Assembly: GCF_000820045.1 (NCBI RefSeq)
Contig: NZ_CDBJ01000068.1
Location: 62,384-126,383 of the forward strand
DNA length: 64,000 nucleotides
From: Aeromonas rivuli
GTDB taxonomy: Bacteria; Pseudomonadota; Gammaproteobacteria; Enterobacterales; Aeromonadaceae
Direction of reading: 5' to 3'
Shown: positions 38,232-46,096 of the stretch, one piece after another
How the letters are laid out: each line of letters opens with the position of its first letter
Numbering within the stretch: position 1 is the first letter of the stretch
Notes under the pieces: model-generated
Database searches by the model: none
What the model saw: only the letters and a program-made list of their open reading frames with translations
What the model was told of the DNA's origin: nothing
Made by a program: the position numbers and the translations under genes

Positions 38232-38765
38232 ATGAACACATGCCATCTGTTTACAAAGAGCCTGCTGCTGGGCCTGGCCGGTCTGCTGCTGGCCGGTTGC
38301 AGTTCAGTGCCCAAGGAGCTGGCCTATGAGCCGCAGGCGGACTTGGTTGCCTATCAACCTGCCCTGACGGGCCAGGAGGGCAAGCCGGCCCGCTGGAGTG
38401 GAGTCATTGCCGCTGTCCATAACGAGCAGACGCGCAGCCTCATCGAGGTGGTCTATCTGCCCCTCAAGAGCAATGGCGTGCCCGAGCAGACGGAGCAGAG
38501 CCCTGGCCGCTTCCTGGCGGTGATGCAGGGTTTTGTCGATCCGACCCTCTATGCCAAGGGGCGCAGCCTGACGGTGCTTGGCACTCTGGACAAGCCGGTT
38601 GAGAGCAAGATTGGCGATCACAAGTATGAGTTTTCGGTGATCAGGGTAACCGGCAGCAAGCTGTGGCCCCCCATCAAAGAGGTGGAGGTTCGCTACATGG
38701 ATCCCTACTTCAATGACCCTTTCTACGATCCCTTCTGGCCGCGCCGGTCGATGCGCCACTGGTGA
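38232..38765 (+). CDS. Slp/YeaY-family outer-membrane lipoprotein
   Basis: A 177-residue lipoprotein: signal peptide with lipobox LLAGC, C23, followed by SSVPKELAYEP. RWSGVIAAVHNEQTRSLIEVVYLPLKSNG and GRFLAVMQGFVDPTLYAKGRSLTVLG mark the Slp family (E. coli Slp, YeaY). Slp is induced on starvation; YeaY sits in the same place next to tsaB. GGAGAGG lies 6 bases before the ATG at 38232. Confidence 0.92.
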   Translation: MNTCHLFTKSLLLGLAGLLLAGCSSVPKELAYEPQADLVAYQPALTGQEGKPARWSGVIAAVHNEQTRSLIEVVYLPLKSNGVPEQTEQSPGRFLAVMQGFVDPTLYAKGRSLTVLGTLDKPVESKIGDHKYEFSVIRVTGSKLWPPIKEVEVRYMDPYFNDPFYDPFWPRRSMRHW

Positions 38766-38774
38766 TACCGCGCC

Positions 38775-39644
38775 ATGGATGAGAGAGCCGCACTGGGAAA
38801 TCTGATGAGAGAGGGGCAGTTGCGGCTGGCCGATGGGCGCCTGATCGCCTATCTGGAGTCCGGCCAGCCGGGACAGCCTCTGCTGCTGGCACTGCATGGC
38901 TGGCTCGACAATGCCGCCAGTTTTTTGCCTCTTGCCCCCCATCTGGCTGGTTTTCATCTCATCTGCGTCGATCTGCCGGGCCATGGCCAGTCGGATCACA
39001 AGTCTTCTCCCTATGTCTTTATCGACTGGCTCGACGATCTGCACCAGATCATCGATGCGGGAGGCTGGCAACAGATCAACCTGCTCGGTCACTCCCTGGG
39101 GGCCTTGATCGCCTCGGCCTATGCCGGGGTCTTCCCGGATCGGGTCGCGCGGCTGATCATGCTGGAGGGGCTGGGGCCCCTTAGCCAGTCCGATGACGTG
39201 GTTCCCGAGCAGATCCGGCGTGCCATTCTCAACCGCTCTCGTACCCGGGAGCGAGCCAGTCAGGGCTTTACCAGCCTGGAGGAGGCGGTGGCGGCCCGTT
39301 GCAAGGTGGCCGATATCTCCCCCGAGGCGGCGCGGCTCATCTGTGCGCGACAACTCGTTGCGCGAGCCACCAGGCTGCATTGGCGCAGCGATCCCAGATT
39401 GCGGGATCTCTCGCCGCTGCGCATGAGTGAGGGGCAGGCGAGGGCGCTGATGGCGGCGATTGCCTGTCCTGTATTGTTCATTCAGGGTGAGCAAGGCTTT
39501 GCCCAGCTGACGGCGCAATGGCAAGCCCGCCAGGGATGCTTCGCTGACATCCAGCGACGCTGGGTGGCGGGAAATCACCACTTTCATATGGATAATCCCG
39601 TGCAAACCGCTGTTGCTATCGAAAAATTCTGTCAAATTCGCTAG
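38775..39644 (+). CDS. Alpha/beta hydrolase
   Basis: A 289-residue alpha/beta-hydrolase. LALHGWLDNAASF forms the oxyanion region, the nucleophile elbow is LLGHSLGAL, and the C-terminal His is in VAGNHHFHMDNP; LICVDLPGHGQSDHK is standard. It resembles the haloalkane-dehalogenase/serine-esterase group, but the substrate is unknown. It stands between slp and fadD, where E. coli has no gene, and starts 9 bp after slp. An internal ATG at 38817 is an alternative start. Confidence 0.88.
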   Translation: MDERAALGNLMREGQLRLADGRLIAYLESGQPGQPLLLALHGWLDNAASFLPLAPHLAGFHLICVDLPGHGQSDHKSSPYVFIDWLDDLHQIIDAGGWQQINLLGHSLGALIASAYAGVFPDRVARLIMLEGLGPLSQSDDVVPEQIRRAILNRSRTRERASQGFTSLEEAVAARCKVADISPEAARLICARQLVARATRLHWRSDPRLRDLSPLRMSEGQARALMAAIACPVLFIQGEQGFAQLTAQWQARQGCFADIQRRWVAGNHHFHMDNPVQTAVAIEKFCQIR

Positions 39645-39806
39645 AATCCCCCGCTTTCAATCTTTCAGGTTTGCCTCGTCCCTCACATTTCACGCTTGTT
39701 AAGTGGCTGTTAATTTCTATTGTCGTATGTAAAGATGTCCGGCATTAGAGCTCGAGCTCAAAACAAATGATTAAAAATGAACGTGGACAGGGATGGAGGC
39801 AACACA

Positions 39807-41633
39807 GTGAGCGCACAGGTGCGAGTTATGCATGAGCATAAAGATGAGCATGAGAACATCATGCCGCAGCAGTCCGACTTGACCACAGGGTCAGTCGATA
39901 TGGATGAGCATGAGCAAGCCATGTTGCAGCCGCCGGTCGAGCCGACCGTCACACCGACCGAGAAAATCTGGCTAACACGCTACCCGGACGGCGTGCCTGC
40001 CGAGATCAATCCCGATATCTACGGCTCTCTGGTCGAGATGTTCGAAGCCTCGGTGAGCGAGTTCGCCGACCAGCCCGCCTTCGTCAACATGGGCCAGACC
40101 ATCACCTATCGCCGGCTCGAGGAGCAGTCCCGCGCCTTCGCCGCCTACCTGCAAAACGAACTGAAGCTGGAGAAGGGTGACAGGGTCGCGGTCATGATGC
40201 CGAACCTGTTGCAGTACCCCATTGCGGTGTTTGGCATACTGCGCGCCGGCATGATAGTGGTCAACGTCAACCCCCTCTATACCCCGCGCGAGCTGGAACA
40301 CCAGCTCAAGGATTCGGGTGCCAAGGCCATCGTCATCGTCTCCAACTTCGCCCATACCCTGGAGAAGGTGGTCTACGACACCCCCATCAAGCATGTGATC
40401 TTGACCCGGATGGGGGACAACCTGGGGCTGGCCAAGGGGACCCTGGTCAACTTCGTGGTGAAATACGTCAAGAAGCTGGTGCCGAAATACAATCTGCCCC
40501 ACGCCAGCACCATGCGCCATGCCCTGGCCAAGGGCCGCTTCCTGCAGTACATCAAGCCCGAGATCCATGGGGAGGAGATCGCCTTCCTGCAGTACACGGG
40601 AGGGACGACCGGCCTCTCCAAGGGGGCCATGCTGACCCACCGCAACATGATTGCCAACGTCGAACAGTGCCTCGGGGTCTATGGCCCCGTGCTGCAGCGG
40701 GGCAAGGAGTTCGTGGTCACGGCTCTGCCGCTCTATCACGTCTTCGCGCTCACGGTAAACTGCCTGCTGTTCATGCGTCTCGGGGGTTACAACCTGCTGA
40801 TCAGCAACCCGCGCGACATCCCGGGGTTCGTCAAAGAGATCAAGAAGTACCCCTTCACCTGCATCACCGGGGTCAACACCCTGTTCAATGCCCTGGTCAA
40901 CAATGACGAGTTCCAGAGCATGGATTTCAGCAAGCTGACCCTGACCATCGGCGGCGGCATGGCGGTGCAGCGGGCGGTGGCCGAGCAGTGGAAGACCATG
41001 ACGGAGACGCCGCTGCTGGAGGGGTACGGCCTGACCGAATGCTCCCCGCTGGTCAGCGTCTGTCCCTACGACTTGACCGATTACAACGGCTCCATCGGCC
41101 TGCCGGTCTGCTCCACCGATATTCGTCTGGTGAATGATGCCGGTGAGCCCATTCATACCCTGAATACACCCGGGGAGATGCAGGTCCGTGGTCCCCAGGT
41201 GATGACTGGCTACTGGCAGCGTCCCGAGGCCACCGCCGAGGTGATGCAAGATGGCTGGCTCTGCACCGGGGACATTGCCGTGTGCGACGAGCAGGGTTTT
41301 TTCAAGATCGTCGATCGCAAGAAGGACATGATCCTGGTGTCGGGCTTCAACGTCTATCCCAACGAGATTGAAGACGTGGTGGCGCTCCATCCCAAGGTGC
41401 TGGAAGTGGCGGCGGTCGGGGTGCCTCACAAGGTGTCCGGCGAGCTGGTGAAGGTATTTGTGGTCAGAAAGGATCCAGGCTTGACCGAAGAAGAAGTTAT
41501 TGCCCATTGCCGTCAACATCTTACTGCCTATAAGGTGCCTAAGCTGGTAGAATTTCGCGACGAACTGCCCAAGACCAATGTGGGCAAGATCCTGCGCCGC
41601 GTGCTGCGCGACGAGGAGATCGCCAAGCAGTAA
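39807..41633 (+). CDS. fadD: Long-chain fatty acid CoA ligase
   Basis: FadD activates fatty acids with ATP and CoA at the inner membrane, coupling FadL import to beta-oxidation. [14 protein letters not shown] at about 263-276, GYGLTECSP and the C-terminal [26 protein letters not shown] blocks are diagnostic. The E. coli-like core begins at about residue 53 ([13 protein letters not shown]). The first 50 residues are an extension rich in H, D, E and M with two DEHE repeats. A GTG at 39807 with GGAGG 11 bases upstream fits best; an ATG at 39777 has no ribosome binding site. Confidence 0.92.
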   Translation: MSAQVRVMHEHKDEHENIMPQQSDLTTGSVDMDEHEQAMLQPPVEPTVTPTEKIWLTRYPDGVPAEINPDIYGSLVEMFEASVSEFADQPAFVNMGQTITYRRLEEQSRAFAAYLQNELKLEKGDRVAVMMPNLLQYPIAVFGILRAGMIVVNVNPLYTPRELEHQLKDSGAKAIVIVSNFAHTLEKVVYDTPIKHVILTRMGDNLGLAKGTLVNFVVKYVKKLVPKYNLPHASTMRHALAKGRFLQYIKPEIHGEEIAFLQYTGGTTGLSKGAMLTHRNMIANVEQCLGVYGPVLQRGKEFVVTALPLYHVFALTVNCLLFMRLGGYNLLISNPRDIPGFVKEIKKYPFTCITGVNTLFNALVNNDEFQSMDFSKLTLTIGGGMAVQRAVAEQWKTMTETPLLEGYGLTECSPLVSVCPYDLTDYNGSIGLPVCSTDIRLVNDAGEPIHTLNTPGEMQVRGPQVMTGYWQRPEATAEVMQDGWLCTGDIAVCDEQGFFKIVDRKKDMILVSGFNVYPNEIEDVVALHPKVLEVAAVGVPHKVSGELVKVFVVRKDPGLTEEEVIAHCRQHLTAYKVPKLVEFRDELPKTNVGKILRRVLRDEEIAKQ

Positions 41634-41652
41634 CCTATCCAGGGCGATGCGA

Positions 41653-41678
41653 AACCGTGGGTCACGCCACGGTTTTTT
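41653..41678 (+). terminator. Terminator of fadD
   Basis: AACCGTGG and CCACGGTT form an 8-bp stem with a 6-base loop, ending in six T residues, 19 bases after the fadD stop and 33 before the rnd start. Confidence 0.8.
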
Positions 41679-41710
41679 CTTTTGGGCCAACCGACAAGAT
41701 GCAGGCAAAG

Positions 41711-42823
41711 ATGCAATATCAACTCATTTCACAGCAAGCCGAGCTGGAAGCCTACCTCGCCACTCTGGCCCAGGTGCCACTGGCCATCGATACCGAATTC
41801 GTGCGCACCCGCACCTACTATCCCCAACTTGGTCTCTTTCAAATCTTTGATGGCCATCAGCTGGCCCTGCTCGATCCCCTGACCCTGGATCTCGCGCCCC
41901 TGTGGGAGCGTCTGGGCCAGGATGGCCAGATCTCCATCCTCCATGCCGCCGGGGAAGATCTCGAACTCATTCAGCACCAGGCCGGTCATCTGCCCAACCG
42001 CGTCCATGACACCCAGCTTGCCACCGCTTTCCTGGGTTATGGGGTCTCCGTTGGGTTTGGCGCCATGGCCAAGGATTTTCTCGGGGTGGAACTGGTCAAG
42101 GATCAGGCCCGTACCGACTGGCTGGCCCGTCCCCTGACCGATCGTCAGCTCGAGTACGCGGCGGCGGATGTGCTCTATCTGATGCCGCTCTACGACACTG
42201 TCATGGCCAAGCTGCACGAGAGCGGCAAGTTTGCCTGGTTCGAGGAGGAGTGTCAGAACCACTGCGCCCGCCGGAGCCAGGGGAGCGATCCCTATCAGGC
42301 CTACCTCGACATCATCAACGGCTGGCAGCTGGGTCGGCGCGAGCTGGCCATCTTGCGCGAGCTGGCCGCCTGGCGGCAAAAAGAAGCGGTGCGCCGGGAC
42401 TTGGCCCTCAATTTCGTGGTCAAGGAGTTGCACCTGTTCAAGGTCGCCGAGCGTCGTCCGACCTCACTGCGCGAGCTCAACGAGCTGGATCTCTCCCCCA
42501 TCGAGATCAAGATCCACGGCAAGCGGCTGCTCGACATCGTCGCATCGGCTCAGCAGAGCGACCCTGAAGGGTGGCCCGAACCCATCCGTCGTCTGGTGGA
42601 TTACCCCCAGTACAAGGCGGAGCTCAAGCGCATCAAGGCGCTGGTGGAAGAGAAGGCCAAGGCCAGCAATATTCCCCCTGAGCTGGTGGCCAGCAAGAAG
42701 ACCATTCACCAGTACTTTACCTGGAGCTGGCGGATGAGCGCAGAGGAGCGGGCACGCGGGCCCAAGCCCATGTTGCTGCAAGGCTGGCGTCATGAGCTGG
42801 TCGGTCACCTGCTGGCCCAGTGA
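41711..42823 (+). CDS. rnd: Ribonuclease D
   Basis: A 3'-5' exoribonuclease that trims tRNA and other small RNA precursors. The DEDD catalytic domain starts MQYQLISQQAELEAYL, with D27 and E29 in AIDTEFVRTRTYYPQLG; the middle Asp is in LHAAGEDLELI and the last in AAADVLYLMPLYD. An HRDC domain follows at about 205-290 and a second helical bundle to the end. The 370 residues match E. coli (375). The start at 41711 was chosen by alignment; GCAGG lies just upstream. Confidence 0.94.
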   Translation: MQYQLISQQAELEAYLATLAQVPLAIDTEFVRTRTYYPQLGLFQIFDGHQLALLDPLTLDLAPLWERLGQDGQISILHAAGEDLELIQHQAGHLPNRVHDTQLATAFLGYGVSVGFGAMAKDFLGVELVKDQARTDWLARPLTDRQLEYAAADVLYLMPLYDTVMAKLHESGKFAWFEEECQNHCARRSQGSDPYQAYLDIINGWQLGRRELAILRELAAWRQKEAVRRDLALNFVVKELHLFKVAERRPTSLRELNELDLSPIEIKIHGKRLLDIVASAQQSDPEGWPEPIRRLVDYPQYKAELKRIKALVEEKAKASNIPPELVASKKTIHQYFTWSWRMSAEERARGPKPMLLQGWRHELVGHLLAQ

Positions 42824-42890
42824 TGGGTGCAGGGATGGCCGAGCCTGCTCGCGCCCTCTGCCGGGTTGGTCGCGATCGGCATGAATAGAA

Positions 42891-42924
42891 AACGGGCCCC
42901 TGTCTTGGCAGGGGCCCGTTTTGT
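42891..42924 (+). terminator. Terminator of rnd
   Basis: AACGGGCCCC and GGGGCCCGTT form a 10-bp stem with a 10-base loop, followed by TTGTTT. Confidence 0.8.
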
Positions 42925-43006
42925 TTGACGCTGGTGGGGTGTGTCGTTCGAACACTTTGGTCGATACGACAGGCGGGGTTGGGACCCGCAGCGGGCAGTG
43001 ATGCCC

Positions 43007-43375
43007 CTACAACTCGTGGCCGTGAAAGCCCTTGCGATAGCGCAGTTCGCAGCGCGGACAACGTTGTTGGGTGGGATCTTGCTCCAGCTTGGTCAGGTTT
43101 AGCGGCTCCTCGCAATCGGAGCAGAGGCCAAACAGTCCCAACTCTATCTGGCAGAGGGTCGCGTCGATCCGCTTGAGCGCCGTCACGTTTTGTTCTACTT
43201 GCGGCAGATCCAGCCGACTCGTCAGATCCACCAGCTGATCCCGTTCACAATGGCTGGCCCGTTCGGCCCAGTCTTCCTGGCGACTTGCCTTGAGCTGACC
43301 TATCAGCTCCTCTCGAATTCGTGCCCAGTCGGCAAGCAGGCGATCTCGCCAGCCCGCCAGCTGATCTTGCGTCAT
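43007..43375 (-). CDS. DksA/TraR-family zinc-finger protein
   Basis: A 122-residue TraR/DksA-type protein. The C4 zinc finger is C85, C88, C106 and C109 (GLCSDCEEPL, QRCPRCEL), preceded by a long helical hairpin. DksA-like proteins enter the secondary channel of RNA polymerase; the short coiled coil here does not show the DxxDxA tip of DksA, so it may act differently. The start is uncertain: ATG at 43375, or a GTG at 43384 with GGGGG upstream. It is not the cell's main DksA. Confidence 0.82.
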   Translation of the reverse strand: MTQDQLAGWRDRLLADWARIREELIGQLKASRQEDWAERASHCERDQLVDLTSRLDLPQVEQNVTALKRIDATLCQIELGLFGLCSDCEEPLNLTKLEQDPTQQRCPRCELRYRKGFHGHEL

Positions 43376-43536
43376 TTCACACACGGATGCCCCCAACAGA
43401 CGGTTATAGAGTCAGGGCAGTATAGGGAGTCGATAGGAGAGTCAAGATGACATGCGTCAAGTAAATGACGGGTTCTGGCCCCTATTCCCGCCTGTGGGGG
43501 CAGGCAGGAGAGGGGAATGACCTCCAGAGGGAGGGC

Positions 43537-44481
43537 TCAGGGGTGGCGGTCGCTCTCTTGCAGCAGACGAGCGCGGATCTCCTCTGCGCTCTTGAGTACC
43601 CGGATATCGGTGAACAGCAGGTCGGCCTGGGGATATTCGCGTTTGAGGTAGGAGAACCACTGCTTGATGCGGCTCGGGTAGTAGTCCGCCTTCTCGCCGG
43701 CCAGATCCTGCTCCGTGTAGCTCACCATGAGTCGCAGTGCCTCGGCCCAGCTCATGTGGGCGCAGCCTGTCTTCATGACGTTGGCCAGATTGGGCAGGGA
43801 GATGGCGCCGCGTCCGACCATCAGGCTGTCACAGCCGGAGACCCGGGCGCAGGTGAGGGCATCCTGCCTGTCCCAGATCTCGCCGTTGGCGGTCACCGGA
43901 ATGGGCAGGGCGCGGCGGATGGCATCCACATACTCCCAGTGGGCGGGGGGACGATAGCCTTCGCGCTTGGTGCGGGCGTGGGCCGCCAGCTCATTGGCCC
44001 CAGCCTGGTAGACCGCCTGGGCATTCTCGAGATAGAGCGCCTTGTCATCGTAACCGAGTCTTATCTTGGCGCTGACCGGCAGATGGGCGGGCACCGCCTC
44101 ACGCACCGCCTTGACGATGCGATAGACGGCTTCTGGCTCCTTGAGCAGCACGGCGCCGCCCTTGCTCTTGTTGACCGTGGGCGCGGGGCAGCCGAAGTTG
44201 AGATCCACCCCGGGGGAGCCGAGGCTGACGGCGCGCAGTGCGTTTTCGGCCAACCATTCGGGGTGCTGACCCAGCAGCTGTACCCGAACCGGCGTGCCGG
44301 CGCGGGTCTTGCCCCCCTGCTTGAGCTCGGGGGCGAGCCGATGGAACACCTTGGCCGGCAGCAGCTGATCGACCACGCGCACAAATTCGCTGACGCAGAG
44401 GTCATAGTCGTTGACCGAGGTGAGCACCTCCCGCATCAGGTGATCGAGCACCCCCTGCATGGGGGCCAAAATTACGCGCAT
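43537..44481 (-). CDS. dusC: tRNA-dihydrouridine(16) synthase
   Basis: FMN-dependent reduction of U16 in tRNA. The 314-residue barrel shows MRVILAPMQGVLDHLMREVL, the catalytic C98 in NFGCPAPTVNKSKGGAVLL, KIRLGYDD, HARTKREGY and NGEIWD. The extended pattern RVQLLGQHPEWLAENA and lengths fit DusC rather than DusA or DusB. The start at 44481 gives the family N-terminus; a longer frame from 44583 was rejected. The ribosome binding site is weak. Confidence 0.93.
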   Translation of the reverse strand: MRVILAPMQGVLDHLMREVLTSVNDYDLCVSEFVRVVDQLLPAKVFHRLAPELKQGGKTRAGTPVRVQLLGQHPEWLAENALRAVSLGSPGVDLNFGCPAPTVNKSKGGAVLLKEPEAVYRIVKAVREAVPAHLPVSAKIRLGYDDKALYLENAQAVYQAGANELAAHARTKREGYRPPAHWEYVDAIRRALPIPVTANGEIWDRQDALTCARVSGCDSLMVGRGAISLPNLANVMKTGCAHMSWAEALRLMVSYTEQDLAGEKADYYPSRIKQWFSYLKREYPQADLLFTDIRVLKSAEEIRARLLQESDRHP

Positions 44482-44756
44482 AACCGGTTTTCCGAAGGCA
44501 AGGGCTGAAAAGGACGCCAGATTGTAGTGGGAACGCCTGCGGCTGTCAGCTTCGACATGGTCGCAGGCACCTCGCTGGCGCACAAAAGCAGCAGCCAGGG
44601 GCGGCGAGTCAGCGGATGGCTCTGGTGAAGGGGGCTTGCCAGGGCGCCGCTTGTCAGCAGAGGGCCACCTCGCGCGGGATGGCCTATCTGTCTGGGGGGC
44701 GTGTCTGCTAGGATGGACCCTCGAGTCAAGATCCCATGGTAGCGAGGCGAGCGCGC

Positions 44757-45134
44757 ATGAAATCCTGGTTGTTGTTTTGCCTGGGGTGGCTCAGTTTTGT
44801 CACTGGCCTGCTTGGTCTGGTATTGCCCCTGTTGCCCTGCACCCCCTTTATGCTGCTGGCGGCGGCCCTGTTTGCCCGCTCGTCCCCGCGTTTTCACCAC
44901 TGGCTGCTCTATCATCCCTGGTTTGGCCCGCCCATCCGGGACTGGCAGGAACACAGGGGGATCCGCCGGGATGCGAGGCGGCGCGCCATTATCTTCATCC
45001 TGATAAGCTTCGCCATCTCCCTGGCCCTCACCCCCATGATGTGGGTGCGCGGATTATTGCTCGCCATCCTGGCGATACTGCTTGGCTGGTTAATGCGCCT
45101 GCCCGTGCTGGAGCCAGTTGCAATGGAGAAGTGA
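44757..45134 (+). CDS. ybaN: Inner-membrane protein YbaN (DUF454)
   Basis: A 125-residue membrane protein with two hydrophobic segments near each end. GWLSFVTGLLGLVLPLLPCTPFMLLAAALFARSSPRFHHWLL splits into family motifs LPLLPCTPF and FARSSPRFH seen in E. coli YbaN, which also lies upstream of apt. Its function is unknown. The start at 44757 was chosen by alignment; an ATG at 44736 adds seven residues. Confidence 0.88.
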   Translation: MKSWLLFCLGWLSFVTGLLGLVLPLLPCTPFMLLAAALFARSSPRFHHWLLYHPWFGPPIRDWQEHRGIRRDARRRAIIFILISFAISLALTPMMWVRGLLLAILAILLGWLMRLPVLEPVAMEK

Positions 45135-45287
45135 AGTGCCTAAGCTACTGCGGCAATCATGCTATGGAGTTGGCCTGTCGTTTTTGCACTTTGGGTGTCT
45201 CACCTTGAACTGCACGATGGGCCTTTTTGTTTTCCCGAGGGCCAGGTCTCACGTACCGGACCCGGGTCAAAAATAAGCGGTCAAATA

Positions 45288-45833
45288 ATGAATCCGGATA
45301 TTCTGAAATTTATCGAAGCTAGCATCAAGACCATCCCCGACTATCCGAAGCCGGGCATCCTGTTTCGCGACATCACCAGCCTGATAGAGAACGCTGAGGC
45401 CTTCAAGGCCACCATCGATCTGCTGGCTGAACATTACCGCGATCAGGGGATCACCAAGATTGTCGGCACCGAGGCCCGCGGCTTCATCTTCGGTGCACCG
45501 GTCGCCTTCGCCATGGGGCTGGGGTTTGTCCCTGTTCGTAAACCGGGCAAGTTGCCCCGCGCCGTGATCGAGGAGTCCTACTCGCTGGAGTACGGTACCG
45601 ATACTTTGCAACTGCATACCGATGCCATCGTGCCCGGTGACAAGGTGCTGGTCGTGGACGATCTGCTGGCCACCGGCGGCACCGTCGATGCCACCGTCAA
45701 ACTGATCCGCCGTGCCGGTGGTGAAGTCGCCGATGCGGCCTTCATCATCTCGCTGCCCTCCCTGGGGGGCGATGCCCGCCTGACGGCGGCCGGTATCAAG
45801 GTCGTCTCGCTGGTCGAACTGGCTGGCGAATAA
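45288..45833 (+). CDS. apt: Adenine phosphoribosyltransferase
   Basis: Apt salvages adenine to AMP using PRPP. The 181-residue protein begins [20 protein letters not shown]; the PRPP-binding motif [13 protein letters not shown] is at 121-133 and the [13 protein letters not shown] loop at 61-73, all typical. E. coli Apt has 183 residues. The start at 45288 has a weak GCGG upstream. The order ybaN-apt-dnaX-ybaB is that of E. coli. Confidence 0.96.
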   Translation: MNPDILKFIEASIKTIPDYPKPGILFRDITSLIENAEAFKATIDLLAEHYRDQGITKIVGTEARGFIFGAPVAFAMGLGFVPVRKPGKLPRAVIEESYSLEYGTDTLQLHTDAIVPGDKVLVVDDLLATGGTVDATVKLIRRAGGEVADAAFIISLPSLGGDARLTAAGIKVVSLVELAGE

Positions 45834-45857
45834 GCGGCGTTAACCGTTTGCATGAAA

Positions 45858-45891
45858 CAGGGAGCCGCGCCGAGTCGGGCTCCCTGTTTTT
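45858..45891 (+). terminator. Terminator of apt
   Basis: CAGGGAGCC and GGCTCCCTG form a 9-bp stem with an 11-base loop, followed by TTTTTAT, 24 bases after the apt stop. Confidence 0.82.
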
Positions 45892-46096
45892 ATGAGGGCT
45901 TGTGGGATAACGCCGATCGCCATGGACGCGGGCAGGTTGAACCCTGCAAGATAGCCTGCTCCCTCGTCTATCGGGTTGAATTTCAGTCAGTTATCCCAGG
46001 CTTTGCCGCAACTTGGGCCATCGCCGTGACAGCACCCCCGCCATTTGTGTTAGCATTCTGCCTCAATGCCTTGTCTTCCCCGCATCCAAAGGTTCT

